DNA from: Ferrimonas sediminicola
Lineage (GTDB): Bacteria; Pseudomonadota; Gammaproteobacteria; Enterobacterales; Shewanellaceae
NCBI RefSeq assembly: GCF_005116715.1
Contig: NZ_SWCI01000008.1
Span: 62,001-126,000 of the forward strand
Direction of reading: 5' to 3'
DNA length: 64,000 bases
The position numbers and the translations under genes were made by a program. This document shows positions 9,347 through 17,521 of this stretch, piece after piece; position 1 is the stretch's first letter; each line of letters begins with the position of its first letter. Under the pieces are notes generated by a model. That model made no database searches and was not told the DNA's origin. It saw only the letters and a list, made by a program, of their open reading frames with translations.

Positions 9347-9769
9347 TCAGTGGTTACACTTACCGTCGGTGCTGACACCGTACAGGTAGAGGCTGTGGTT
9401 GGTCAGCTTGATGTTGTGTTTCTGAGCGATTTCGTGTTGGCGCTGCTCGATCATTTCGTCACTGAACTCCACCACCTTGCCGCAGTCGAGGCAGACCAGG
9501 TGATCGTGGTGGTGCTGGGTCGCCAGTTCAAACACCGCCTTGCCACTCTCGAAATGGTGGCGGGTCACGATGCCGGCATCGTCAAACTGGTTTAATACCC
9601 GGTAGACCGTTGCCAAGCCGATCTCCTCTCCCTGGTCCAGCAGAAGCTTGTAGAGGTCTTCAGCGCTGATGTGTTGATTGCCTGGGTGCTGCAACAACTC
9701 CAGAATCTTGACCCTGGGCAGGGTGACCTTCAGTCCAGCTTTCTTCAGTGCTTGGTTTTCGTCCGTCAT
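9347..9769 (-). CDS. fur: ferric uptake regulator Fur
   Basis: Fur is the iron-responsive repressor. The 140-residue protein has an N-terminal winged helix (TLPRVKILELL...AEDLYKLLL) and a C-terminal metal-binding dimer domain with HHHDHLVCLDCGKVVEF, the HxHDHxxCxxC pattern of true Fur proteins. It is slightly shorter than E. coli Fur (148). It likely controls the nearby feoAB operon. Confidence 0.95.
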   Translation of the reverse strand: MTDENQALKKAGLKVTLPRVKILELLQHPGNQHISAEDLYKLLLDQGEEIGLATVYRVLNQFDDAGIVTRHHFESGKAVFELATQHHHDHLVCLDCGKVVEFSDEMIEQRQHEIAQKHNIKLTNHSLYLYGVSTDGKCNH

Positions 9770-9817
9770 AGCAGTCTCTTGCTTTAAGTCAGTGGGCTGA
9801 CATTAGGTAATTAGACC

Positions 9818-9823
9818 ATTATA
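9818..9823 (-). promoter_or_regulatory. candidate -10 element of fur
   Basis: On the minus strand this reads TATAAT, 49 bases upstream of the fur start codon. The matching -35 would be TTTAAT at 17-base spacing, a weak fit. Confidence 0.35.
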
Positions 9824-10037
9824 GGTAGCTTGCCTTCAACATTAAACCTTGGATAATGCAGGGATTTGCAAATCTCCGGCCGGAATGCCTGTAAACATCA
9901 GCAAATCGGGCAAAAACGGCCGTCGAACCGGGAAAAAGCCTCCAAACTGGAATCTGAGCCAATGACAGGGTAAAAAGGAGAGACTACCGGCCGAGTCGAT
10001 GGTCTCAGCCCTCTGGAGGCAGCTCAGGGATGACAGG

Positions 10038-10769
10038 ATGTATAAAAAGATAGTGGTACTCACCGGCGCCGGCATCTCTGCCGAGTCGGGCCTTAAAACC
10101 TTCCGCGCCGAAGACGGTTTGTGGGAACAGCACAACATCGAGGATGTTGCGACCCCCGAAGGGTACCAGCGTAACCCTGATCTGGTTCGCACCTTCTACA
10201 ACGCCCGCTGGGAGCAGCTGAAGAGCGGCCAGGTGGCCCCCAACGCCGCCCACCTGGCCCTGGCCGAACTGGAGGCGTCGGAGGGGGTGGAACTGACCCT
10301 GATCACCCAGAACATCGATAACCTCCACGAAAAGGGGGGCAGTCGCCGGGTGATCCACATGCATGGTGAACTGGCCAAGGCCCGCTGTCCCCGCAGTCAG
10401 CAGGTGTTTCCCATGGACCAGCCTTTCTCCGCTGACAACCGCTGCACCTGCTGCATCCCGGCGGAGCCGTTGCGCCCCCATGTGGTCTGGTTTGGTGAGA
10501 TGCCCCTGCAACTGAACCGTATCTACCAGTCTCTGTCAGAGTGCGACCTGTTTATCTCCATCGGCACCTCCGGCACCGTTTACCCCGCGGCCGGTTTCGT
10601 GGAGATGGCCAGCCACGCCCATGCCCAGACGGTGGAGATCAACCTCGAGCCCTCCGAGGTGCACAGTCAGTTTCAGTATCACATGCAGGGAAGGGCTGGG
10701 GAGATGGTGCCCAGGCTGGTCGCCGCCATCATCGGCGGCCAGCCGCTGGAGCAGCTGCTCAGCCGCTGA
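10038..10769 (+). CDS. cobB: sirtuin NAD-dependent deacylase CobB
   Basis: CobB removes acetyl and succinyl groups from lysines using NAD. The 243-residue product has the [17 protein letters not shown]-binding motif, QNIDNLH, catalytic His near residue 109 (HMHGEL), and a zinc site formed by Cys in RCP and RCTCC. Tyr54 and Arg57 (TFYNARW) are the class III pair linked to desuccinylase/demalonylase activity. The start at 10038 is chosen because AGGGA lies eight bases upstream and the protein then begins [12 protein letters not shown]; an upstream ATG at 9999 adds 13 residues without support. Confidence 0.95.
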   Translation: MYKKIVVLTGAGISAESGLKTFRAEDGLWEQHNIEDVATPEGYQRNPDLVRTFYNARWEQLKSGQVAPNAAHLALAELEASEGVELTLITQNIDNLHEKGGSRRVIHMHGELAKARCPRSQQVFPMDQPFSADNRCTCCIPAEPLRPHVVWFGEMPLQLNRIYQSLSECDLFISIGTSGTVYPAAGFVEMASHAHAQTVEINLEPSEVHSQFQYHMQGRAGEMVPRLVAAIIGGQPLEQLLSR

Positions 10770-10783
10770 GGCGGCAGAACCGA

Positions 10784-10812
10784 AGAGAGGGCCCATGGGC
10801 CCTCTCTTGTTA
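10784..10812 (+). terminator. terminator after cobB
   Basis: A 24-base perfect palindrome built on AGAGAGGGCCC is followed by TTGTTATT shortly after the cobB stop codon. Minus-strand use by pepE is possible but lacks a T run. Confidence 0.7.
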
Positions 10813-10833
10813 TTCAGCGTTGCTGCGGCTGCG

Positions 10834-11541
10834 CTACAGCAGGAAGCTGATGTCACTGCCCGGGGCGATGGGCTGCTTCTGGGTGGTGCCCTCAAACAGG
10901 TAGGCTTCCAGATCCCCCAGAAGCACCAGCGCATCCCCCTGACGACGGATGGCACTGCCTTCACAGATGCCTATTACCGGCGAGAGGGGATCGACGCAGG
11001 TGAACTCCCTCAGCCGATCGGCCCGGGTCTCGCCGTTGTGTCCCGGGGGCTGGTAGTCGGTGTAGTGGGGGTTCACCTGGAAGGGCACCAGCCCCAGGGC
11101 ATCGAAGCTGGGGGGCTCGATGATGGGCATATCATTGGTGGTGCGTATGGTTTTACCCGCCACATTGGAACCGGCGCTCCAGCCGATGTAGGGCATGCCG
11201 TTGTTCACCTTGTCCCGGATAGCGTCCACCAGGCCATGGCGGTAGAGTTCGTGCAGCAGGTGGAAGGTGTTGCCGCCACCGACAATGACGCCATCGACCT
11301 CCTCCAGTGCCGCCACCGGGTCCGGGGTTTCATGGGCGCTCACCAGCTGACATCCCAGGCCGCCGATGGCCTCGACCACCTTCTGGTGGTAATCGTCGTA
11401 ACTGATGCTGACGCCAGCATAGGGAATGAATAACCAGCGGCTGCCTGGGGGCATGATCTTCTCCAGCATCGGCAGGGCGTGGCTCAGGTAGGGGGTGTCT
11501 CCGGCTCGGGAGCTGCTCAGCAGCAAAATGGACTGACTCAT
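10834..11541 (-). CDS. pepE: peptidase E (alpha-aspartyl dipeptidase)
   Basis: PepE cleaves dipeptides with an N-terminal aspartate in the cytoplasm. The 235-residue protein shows the S51-family nucleophile in [10 protein letters not shown] (Ser122) and the conserved [10 protein letters not shown]. The start at 11541 is preferred because GAGGAA lies upstream and the product begins [12 protein letters not shown]; a longer frame adds ten unsupported residues. It is monocistronic. Confidence 0.93.
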   Translation of the reverse strand: MSQSILLLSSSRAGDTPYLSHALPMLEKIMPPGSRWLFIPYAGVSISYDDYHQKVVEAIGGLGCQLVSAHETPDPVAALEEVDGVIVGGGNTFHLLHELYRHGLVDAIRDKVNNGMPYIGWSAGSNVAGKTIRTTNDMPIIEPPSFDALGLVPFQVNPHYTDYQPPGHNGETRADRLREFTCVDPLSPVIGICEGSAIRRQGDALVLLGDLEAYLFEGTTQKQPIAPGSDISFLL

Positions 11542-11733
11542 GAAGCGGATTCCTCGGTTGGCGCTATCCAACTGATAATAAAGCCAAAACTTCAGGATGT
11601 CTGCAACATTTCCAGAAACTTTAAAAACGGTTAGGGATCAAAAGGATAGGGTGGAATACCAGGTTGCCACCCGAGAGAGAACGTAATGTTATATAAATAT
11701 AGGCCAAAAGTTATTAAATGGCGCATCTTGTGG

Positions 11734-11761
11734 TTGAACAATGAGTTCCGTGGCATATACT
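11734..11761 (+). promoter_or_regulatory. sigma70 promoter of the candidate small RNA
   Basis: TTGAAC (11734-11739) and TATACT (11756-11761) are separated by 16 bases, a strong match to the sigma70 consensus. Transcription would start near 11768. Confidence 0.6.
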
Positions 11762-11767
11762 GTATGG

Positions 11768-11828
11768 TGAAACGAATTGGTTTCCCAAACCACATCAAAA
11801 GCCACCGCCCCCAACGGTGGCTTTTTTC
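11768..11828 (+). ncRNA. candidate small RNA, about 60 nt
   Basis: A good sigma70 promoter is followed at once by a short segment that can fold as GAAAC/GTTTC (11769-11784) or GGTTT/AAACC, and then by a strong terminator stem AGCCACCG/CGGTGGCT with six T. No reading frame or gene start lies between promoter and terminator, and htpX begins more than 200 bases later behind its own promoter. This is the usual build of an intergenic sRNA. I do not recognise the family. A terminated leader is the alternative. Confidence 0.5.
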
Positions 11829-11957
11829 TTGACGGAATGACCCGAGAGTGACAGCAGGGGTTCAGCCGGATTCGATTACCATACCTCTTTCACGGAAACC
11901 GCGACTAATGCTCGGAATGGTCGAGCGATCTAACTGGCTTTTTCGTGCTGTCAACAC
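11829..11957. other. intergenic between sRNA candidate and htpX promoter
   Basis: No gene is visible here. Together with the flanking sites it makes up the 507-base gap between pepE and htpX. Confidence 0.5.
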
Positions 11958-11987
11958 CTTGAACCCGGGAGTGTTTATCCCCAATTA
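11958..11987 (+). promoter_or_regulatory. sigma32 (heat-shock) promoter of htpX
   Basis: CTTGAAC (11958-11964) and CCCCAATTA (11979-11987) are 14 bases apart, close to the sigma32 consensus CTTGAAA-N13/15-CCCCATNTA. It lies about 60 bases before the htpX start codon, and htpX is a known heat-shock gene. Confidence 0.75.
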
Positions 11988-12048
11988 GTGTCTATACAGT
12001 GGTGGCCGGAGTGGCCATCTCTGAACTTTGTGTTTTTTAGGAGATTCA

Positions 12049-12927
12049 ATGAAACGCATACTGTTGTTCCTGGCGACGAACCTGGCTGTGGTGCTGGTGT
12101 TGGGAATCGTTCTGTCCGTGCTGACCTCGGCACTGGGGATTGAGTTCCACAGCATGGGCGGCATCCTGATGCTGGCACTGGTATTTGGCTTCGGTGGTTC
12201 ACTGCTGTCGCTGCAGATGTCGAAATGGGTGGCCAAGCGCTCCATGGGGCTGCAGGTGATCGAGCAGGCCAGGGACGAAACCGAGGCCTGGTTGCTGAAC
12301 ACCGTGGCCGATCAGGCTGGTCGCAGTGGCATCAAGATGCCCGAGGTGGCGGTCTACTCCTCGCCGGACATGAACGCCTTCGCGACCGGCCCAAGCCGCA
12401 ACAACTCGCTGGTGGCGGTGTCGACCGGGCTGCTGTACGGGATGAACCGCGATGAGGTGGAGGCGGTACTGGCCCACGAGGTCAGTCACGTGGCCAATGG
12501 TGACATGGTGACCATGACCCTGATCCAGGGGGTGGTGAACACCTTTGTGATCTTCATCGCCCGGTTGATCGCCGGCACGGTCAGCAACGTGCTCGGCGGT
12601 GATGAGGAGGGCAGCGGCGAGGAAGCCAGTTACATGACCTACTTCCTGGTCTCCATGGTACTGGAAATGGTGTTTGGTATCCTGGCCTCCTTCATCGTCA
12701 TGTACTACTCCCGTCAGCGAGAGTACCGTGCCGATGCCGGCGGTGCAGCCCTGGCTGGCCGCGAGAAGATGATTGCGGCGCTGGAGCGACTGCGCGGTGG
12801 TCAGGAGAGCCAGATGCCCGCTACCATGGCCGCCTTCGGCATCAGCGGCAAAAAGTCGATGAGCGAACTGCTGATGAGTCATCCGCCGCTTGAGAAGCGT
12901 ATCGCCGAGCTTAAAGCCGCGGCCTGA
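12049..12927 (+). CDS. htpX: membrane zinc protease HtpX
   Basis: HtpX is an inner-membrane metalloprotease that degrades damaged membrane proteins. The 292-residue protein has two N-terminal membrane segments (about residues 5-25 and 35-55), the zinc motif HEVSH (His143, Glu144, His147), two further hydrophobic segments (about 165-215) and the downstream ligand region [16 protein letters not shown] precedes the ATG; a longer frame from 12028 lacks this. The sigma32-like promoter upstream fits the family's heat-shock control. Confidence 0.96.
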   Translation: MKRILLFLATNLAVVLVLGIVLSVLTSALGIEFHSMGGILMLALVFGFGGSLLSLQMSKWVAKRSMGLQVIEQARDETEAWLLNTVADQAGRSGIKMPEVAVYSSPDMNAFATGPSRNNSLVAVSTGLLYGMNRDEVEAVLAHEVSHVANGDMVTMTLIQGVVNTFVIFIARLIAGTVSNVLGGDEEGSGEEASYMTYFLVSMVLEMVFGILASFIVMYYSRQREYRADAGGAALAGREKMIAALERLRGGQESQMPATMAAFGISGKKSMSELLMSHPPLEKRIAELKAAA

Positions 12928-12943
12928 CCCGATGCCGACACAG

Positions 12944-12970
12944 ACAGGCGGCCTGGTGCCGCCTGTTTTC
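12944..12970 (+). terminator. rho-independent terminator of htpX
   Basis: The stem ACAGGCGGC/GCCGCCTGT is followed by TTTTC, 17 bases past the stop codon. Confidence 0.8.
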
Positions 12971-13100
12971 GTTGTATGATTTATATAGAATTACTGTGTA
13001 AATTTAGGCACCTGCAACAAATTTCCACCCCCTTTTTTGATCTGAGCGGCGTTTTCTACGGGGGTAAGCTGATAAAGTTAGCCCGCCGCCAATTGCAGGG

Positions 13101-13114
13101 TTGATGTTGATCAA
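13101..13114 (+). promoter_or_regulatory. perfect FNR box upstream of cctA
   Basis: The sequence TTGAT-GTTG-ATCAA matches the FNR/EtrA consensus TTGAT-N4-ATCAA at all ten conserved positions. It lies 67 bases upstream of the cctA start codon, a suitable place for anaerobic activation. Confidence 0.65.
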
Positions 13115-13181
13115 CTAGGTTAATTGGGGACGAGAAAAAACAGGCAAGTAACTGCCTTAAATGCGTGTGAGGATGAGAATA

Positions 13182-13499
13182 ATGTTTAAACAACTGCTGT
13201 GCGCCATGTTCGGCATGGGGCTGGCCTTCAGTGCCGCCGCTGCCGACGTACTGGCCGATATGCACGCCGAGATGTCCGGCTGCGAAACCTGCCATGCTGA
13301 CGGTGCGCCCTCCGAAGATGGTGCCCACGAAGCCGCCGCCTGTGCCGAATGTCATGGTGGTCTGGCCGACATGGAAGCTCCCCACCCTGCCCACGACGGC
13401 ATGCTGGAGTGCACCGATTGCCACATGATGCACGAGCACGAAGTGGGCACCCGTCCTGCTTGCGATGCCTGTCATGACGATGGTCGCACCGCAGGTTAA
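13182..13499 (+). CDS. cctA: small periplasmic tetraheme cytochrome c (STC/CctA)
   Basis: The 105-residue precursor has a signal peptide ending AAAADV and four CXXCH sites at Cys34, Cys54, Cys77 and Cys94 in an 80-residue mature domain. The pattern FHAE-like start, PHxxHDGxLxCxDCH and the ending CHDDGRT closely match Shewanella STC (CctA), which is also homologous to the heme domain of flavocytochrome c3. It ferries electrons across the periplasm between CymA-type and outer-membrane cytochromes. The start at 13182 places GAGG nine bases upstream; a start at 13161 would add seven charged residues before the signal peptide. A perfect FNR box upstream suggests anaerobic induction. Confidence 0.93.
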   Translation: MFKQLLCAMFGMGLAFSAAAADVLADMHAEMSGCETCHADGAPSEDGAHEAAACAECHGGLADMEAPHPAHDGMLECTDCHMMHEHEVGTRPACDACHDDGRTAG

Positions 13500-13516
13500 G
13501 GTGCTGGCAACAGTTA

Positions 13517-13547
13517 GAAAAAACCCGCCTATCGGCGGGTTTTTTTA
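13517..13547. terminator. bidirectional terminator between cctA and bcp
   Basis: The stem AACCCGCC/GGCGGGTT has A bases before and seven T after it and lies between two converging genes. Confidence 0.85.
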
Positions 13548-13555
13548 TGGCCGGG

Positions 13556-14023
13556 CTACAGGCCGTTGAGGTAGCTCAGAACCACCTCGTGGTGATCCTT
13601 GGTTTTGAACTTATCAAACCTGTGGACCACCTTGCCCTCTTCGTCGATCAGGAAACTGAGCCGATGGATGCCATCATACTCGCGCCCCATAAACTTCTTC
13701 GGGCCCCAGACGCCGAACCGGTCGGCGACGGCATGATCTTCGTCGGAGAGCAGATCGAAGTTCAGGTTGTCCCGTTCGATGAACTTGCCCAGGCGCTTGA
13801 CCGGGTCGGGGCTGATCCCCAGTACCACGGTGTTGAGGGCTTCCAGCTCGGCCTTGGTGTCGCGCAGGCCGCAGGCCTGAACGGTGCAGCCCGGCGTCAT
13901 CGCCTTGGGGTAGAAGTACACCAGCACCCGTTTGCCACGGAGTGCAGCGAGGCTGATGGACTCGCCGTTCTGGTTCTGCAGAGTAAAATCGGGTGCCAGG
14001 GCACCGGGTTGAAGTGGTTGCAT
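13556..14023 (-). CDS. bcp: thiol peroxidase, peroxiredoxin Q/BCP family
   Basis: Bcp reduces hydrogen and organic peroxides in the cytoplasm using thioredoxin. The 155-residue protein contains TPGCTVQACGLRD with peroxidatic Cys46 and resolving Cys51, and LNFDLLSDEDHAVADRFGVWG typical of E. coli BCP. It starts seven bases after the gcvR stop codon, so gcvR and bcp form an operon, the same order as in many enterics. GGGACG serves as ribosome-binding site. Confidence 0.95.
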   Translation of the reverse strand: MQPLQPGALAPDFTLQNQNGESISLAALRGKRVLVYFYPKAMTPGCTVQACGLRDTKAELEALNTVVLGISPDPVKRLGKFIERDNLNFDLLSDEDHAVADRFGVWGPKKFMGREYDGIHRLSFLIDEEGKVVHRFDKFKTKDHHEVVLSYLNGL

Positions 14024-14030
14024 AACGTCC

Positions 14031-14573
14031 CTAGTTGGTGTTTTCGTTGAGATCCATTCGCCGTATACGGCACTCCAGGCCAATCCGATCACCCAGCTCA
14101 CGCAGCTGCCGCTCCAGGCTGTCGGTATCGGTGCCTTCAGGAATGTTGATGAACAGCTCCAGCTGCTGCAGTGCCTTACCCTGTTCGTCGGCATCGGCGT
14201 GGGTGCGCATGCCCGCCAGATCCTGCCCCAGGTCCTCGAGGCACTGGGTGATCTGTTTCATGGTGCCGCGGCGGTTTTCACCGGAATACTCCACGGCCAG
14301 TCGGGCCACGTGGTTTTGGGGCACATGCTCGCTGGTTCGCTTGGTGATGGTCAGCAGGTCCAGCTCCGCCGCCTTGGCGGGCAGCTGGTTTTCCATCAGG
14401 GTAATGGCAGTGTGACTGCCCGCAACCAGCATAATCAGATTGAACTCATTGCCGTAGGTCGCCATGCGGCTGTCGATGATGTCGCAGTCACAACTGGCGG
14501 TGAGCTTGGCCAACTGATGGACTATGCCAGGACGGTCGGTCCCCATAGCCGTTACCGCAAGATACTGGGTCAT
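14031..14573 (-). CDS. gcvR: glycine cleavage system transcriptional repressor GcvR
   Basis: The 180-residue protein consists of two ACT domains (about residues 1-80 and 90-175), beginning with MTQYLAVTAMGTDRPGIVHQLA. In E. coli GcvR binds glycine and controls the activator GcvA by protein contact rather than by binding DNA. It is divergent from dapA and upstream of bcp, the order found in enteric bacteria. Confidence 0.92.
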   Translation of the reverse strand: MTQYLAVTAMGTDRPGIVHQLAKLTASCDCDIIDSRMATYGNEFNLIMLVAGSHTAITLMENQLPAKAAELDLLTITKRTSEHVPQNHVARLAVEYSGENRRGTMKQITQCLEDLGQDLAGMRTHADADEQGKALQQLELFINIPEGTDTDSLERQLRELGDRIGLECRIRRMDLNENTN

Positions 14574-14802
14574 GGTGGTCCTTACTTGGCAGGTAATAAT
14601 TTGTTATTGCTTTTATATCGGTCAGTCATCCTAGCACAGTTGTCGGCGGCCAAGCATGAGAAAAACTTATCAATAAAGGTTATGAATGGCGTGCCAAACC
14701 CGTGGTTGTCCGGTCCGTTGCGTCGCCGCGCCGTCCGCGACCTTGTCAATACCCCTGGCCACAAGTACCATAGCTTGCTCAATGGTCTAGGGAATTCGAA
14801 AG

Positions 14803-15681
14803 ATGTTTAGCGGAAGTATTGTTGCCTTAGTCACCCCATTTCATGAGGATGGCTCCGTCGATTTCGACGCGTTGACTGCGTTGGTTGAGTTTCACATCGA
14901 GCAGGGGACCGACGCCATTGTGGCGGTTGGAACCACGGGTGAATCCGCGACCCTGAACCCCAAGGAGCATATTCAGGTGGTGGAAGCCGTGGTGAAGGCG
15001 GTCAAGGGACGGGTCCAGGTGATCGGTGGTGCCGGAGCCAATGCCACCCAGGAGGCGATCGAACTCACCCTGGCCTGTGAGGATGCGGGTGTGGATGCGA
15101 CCCTGTCTGTCACCCCCTATTACAACAAGCCGACCCAGGCCGGCCTGATTGCCCACTACAGCGCCATTGCGGCGGTGGCCAGCAAGCCGATCATTCTCTA
15201 CAACGTGCCGGGGCGTACCTGTTGCGATCTTCTGCCGGAAACGGCGGCCGAGTTGTCGAAACTTCCCGGGATTATTGGAATCAAAGAGGCGACGGGCGAA
15301 CTCTCCCGGGTGACCAGGCTCAAGGCGCAATGTCGCGATGACTTCCTGCTGCTCAGCGGCGATGATCCCACCGCCATGGAGTTTATCCTTCTCGGTGGTC
15401 ACGGGGTGATCTCGGTGACCAACAACGTCGTCCCGGCCACCTTCAAGGCGATGTGCGATGCCGCAGCCAGGGGCGACCGGGCAGAGGCCGCCGAGTACAA
15501 CGACAAGATGACCGGGCTCTACAGTGCCCTGTTTGCCGAAGCCAACCCCATTCCGGTGAAGTGGGCCCTGGCCGAGATGGGCAAGATGCCTCTGGCGGAT
15601 CTGCGTCTGCCGCTGACCACACTGTCCGACGCGCACCACGACACGGTGCGTCAAGCACTGGCCCAGGCCGGTGCCCTATAA
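14803..15681 (+). CDS. dapA: 4-hydroxy-tetrahydrodipicolinate synthase
   Basis: DapA condenses pyruvate with aspartate semialdehyde, the first committed step of lysine and diaminopimelate synthesis. The 292-residue TIM barrel has GTTGES (pyruvate pocket), YYNKPTQAG with the catalytic Tyr, YNVPGRT, and the Schiff-base Lys in GIKEATG. Length matches E. coli DapA (292). bamC starts 13 bases after its stop, the usual dapA-bamC pair. Confidence 0.97.
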   Translation: MFSGSIVALVTPFHEDGSVDFDALTALVEFHIEQGTDAIVAVGTTGESATLNPKEHIQVVEAVVKAVKGRVQVIGGAGANATQEAIELTLACEDAGVDATLSVTPYYNKPTQAGLIAHYSAIAAVASKPIILYNVPGRTCCDLLPETAAELSKLPGIIGIKEATGELSRVTRLKAQCRDDFLLLSGDDPTAMEFILLGGHGVISVTNNVVPATFKAMCDAAARGDRAEAAEYNDKMTGLYSALFAEANPIPVKWALAEMGKMPLADLRLPLTTLSDAHHDTVRQALAQAGAL

Positions 15682-15694
15682 AAAGGAAAAAAGA

Positions 15695-16780
15695 ATGAAG
15701 CGAGTTTTACTGGGGGTGATGGTGGTGTCGGCGCTGGCCGGATGCACCACCCCGCTGGAGCGGCGTCAGGCCGAGGGCAGCTACAACTACCTGGAACAGC
15801 CCGAGCCGGTTCCCCTGAACGTTCCCGAAGGGCTCTCCTCCCCCAAGATAAGCAGCGAATACCTGATTCCTGCTCCGGTTTCCGGTCCCCGGATTCTCGG
15901 CGAGCGGGTGGACGTGCGCTCGCCGCTGCAGGTACTTCCCCTGGGTGAGGGGGTACGTCTGCAGGAGGGGGTCGACAGTGTTACTGTCCTGGTGGAAAAC
16001 CAGCGGGATGACATCGATCTCAAGGCTCAGCTCTTCTCTACCCTGACCGAATTTCTGCAACACAAGAAGATCGGCCTCGCCAGCCGTGACGAAGGCCAGG
16101 GTCAGCTGGACACCGCCTGGATCGAGGTGACGGAGGAGTTTGGCGGATCACTCTGGAGCCGCGACGAGTATAAACTGCGTCAGCGCTACCGTTTCGATGT
16201 CGAGGTGCGCGACAATGGCCACACCGGCTCCCTCACCATTGAACTGCTCGATCACGAAGAGTTTATCGATCAACGCGATCAGGACGTGGTGCTCACCGAC
16301 TCGGATAAGCGCCGCTACACCATCGATATGCTGAACAACGCCATCTCCTACATGAATTTCAAGCAGACCCAGCAGAATAAGCTGGATGATCTGGAGCGAG
16401 CCGAGGGGATGGAACTGGCCTTGGCCACCGATGCCGATGGCAACACGACGTTCGAGACTCAAGCGGGCTTCGAGCGGGTCTGGAGCCGTCTGGATCGGGT
16501 GTTGCCGGTATTGGGCTTTACTGTCAAGGACCTGGATAAGAGCCAGGGCACCTACTATGTGGACTACGACCCCAATCAGGGGTTCTGGGCCAACCTGTGG
16601 GGCAACAATGATCTGCTGGCGCTCAAGTCCGGAGCCTATCGGGTAAAGTTGACCGAAGGGGGCCTGGGAACCCAGATCCTGCTTCAGGATGCCGATGGCG
16701 TTGCCCTGGACGCCGAGTTGATGAGTGCCCTCTATCAGCAGTTCTCCGACTATATGAAGCGGAACGCCCGCTCACTCTGA
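15695..16780 (+). CDS. bamC: outer-membrane assembly lipoprotein BamC
   Basis: BamC (NlpB) is a lipoprotein of the BAM complex that inserts beta-barrel proteins. The 361-residue protein has a lipobox LAGC near residue 15, a long unstructured N-terminal stretch with PVPLNVPEGL, and two helix-grip domains. AAGGAAA precedes the ATG at 15695, making this start better than the in-frame upstream one that overlaps dapA. It is co-transcribed with dapA. Confidence 0.92.
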   Translation: MKRVLLGVMVVSALAGCTTPLERRQAEGSYNYLEQPEPVPLNVPEGLSSPKISSEYLIPAPVSGPRILGERVDVRSPLQVLPLGEGVRLQEGVDSVTVLVENQRDDIDLKAQLFSTLTEFLQHKKIGLASRDEGQGQLDTAWIEVTEEFGGSLWSRDEYKLRQRYRFDVEVRDNGHTGSLTIELLDHEEFIDQRDQDVVLTDSDKRRYTIDMLNNAISYMNFKQTQQNKLDDLERAEGMELALATDADGNTTFETQAGFERVWSRLDRVLPVLGFTVKDLDKSQGTYYVDYDPNQGFWANLWGNNDLLALKSGAYRVKLTEGGLGTQILLQDADGVALDAELMSALYQQFSDYMKRNARSL

Positions 16781-16795
16781 GCCGGTAATCTGGAC

Positions 16796-16822
16796 AATCC
16801 CCGCCCTGGCGGGGATTTTTTT
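16796..16822 (+). terminator. rho-independent terminator of dapA-bamC
   Basis: The stem ATCCCCGCC/GGCGGGGAT is followed by a run of seven T just after bamC. Confidence 0.9.
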
Positions 16823-17063
16823 GGCCGGGATTCTCCTGATTACCCGTGGACGGCGGTGACCGCCTGCGGTTGCTTGTCCCTGTGCGCGGGTTCCGCAGCG
16901 ACCGAGGTCGGCGTGGTAATCCGGAGGGAACAAAGCGGCTTGCCCTGGCGACCTCGAGGGGGAAGCGGCAGGGGGGCAACGGCAGTCACCGGGGAATGAT
17001 GCAAGATGTCATAATTGTGACCTAAGCCGGGATAATTTGATGCGATCCGTCGTAGATCACATT
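16823..17063. other. intergenic, GC-rich, no gene supported
   Basis: Reading frames here lack ribosome-binding sites and resemble no protein I know. CRP-like half-sites (TTGTGA near 17015, TCACATTT at 17057-17064) occur without good partners. Confidence 0.4.
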
Positions 17064-17123
17064 TGTTGGCGGTTCGAGAGCCTGTGAGCGCCCGCCAACA
17101 GCGCAATCCCGCGCCCTTTTTTT
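17064..17123 (+). other. stem-loop followed by terminator-like hairpin
   Basis: TGTTGGCGG (from 17064) pairs with CCGCCAACA (to 17100) across a loop of about 19 bases. A short GCGC/GCGC hairpin (17101-17114) and seven T (17117-17123) follow at once. This could be the end of an unannotated short transcript. The upstream promoter is not convincing. Confidence 0.35.
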
Positions 17124-17521
17124 AATTCGATCACCATCGTTCCGGTTCCGTGATCATCCTCAAGAAAAAAATGAACCGCCGTTACAATTGGGTTACATGT
17201 GGCAGGGCTAATCTATTGATATATCTTCAATTATAGATGAAATCTATCATGTGCTAACTTTTGTTTATATTGATTATTAAGCTTGTGTATTTAATTGAAA
17301 TATCAAGTTTTCACGGCGAAAATTTGAGTATTTTTGGGGTTGGGTGAATCTGCGTCGACAAAGTTTTGCTGATATTAGAGCCAAAATTCCACCGTTTGAT
17401 TTGCAGAATCCGCCTACCTAGAATTCGACGACAACGAAAATGAAATGTAAGTCGACTGTTGCAAGGGCAAGGTCGACCATTTCTCCAGCTAACTGTTGGG
17501 TACATCCTCCAGAGGTTATCG
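17124..17521. other. AT-rich leader region of the DUF3360 gene
   Basis: This AT-rich stretch contains no supported gene and presumably carries the promoter of the downstream transporter gene. AGAGGT at its end is the ribosome-binding site of that gene. Confidence 0.45.
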
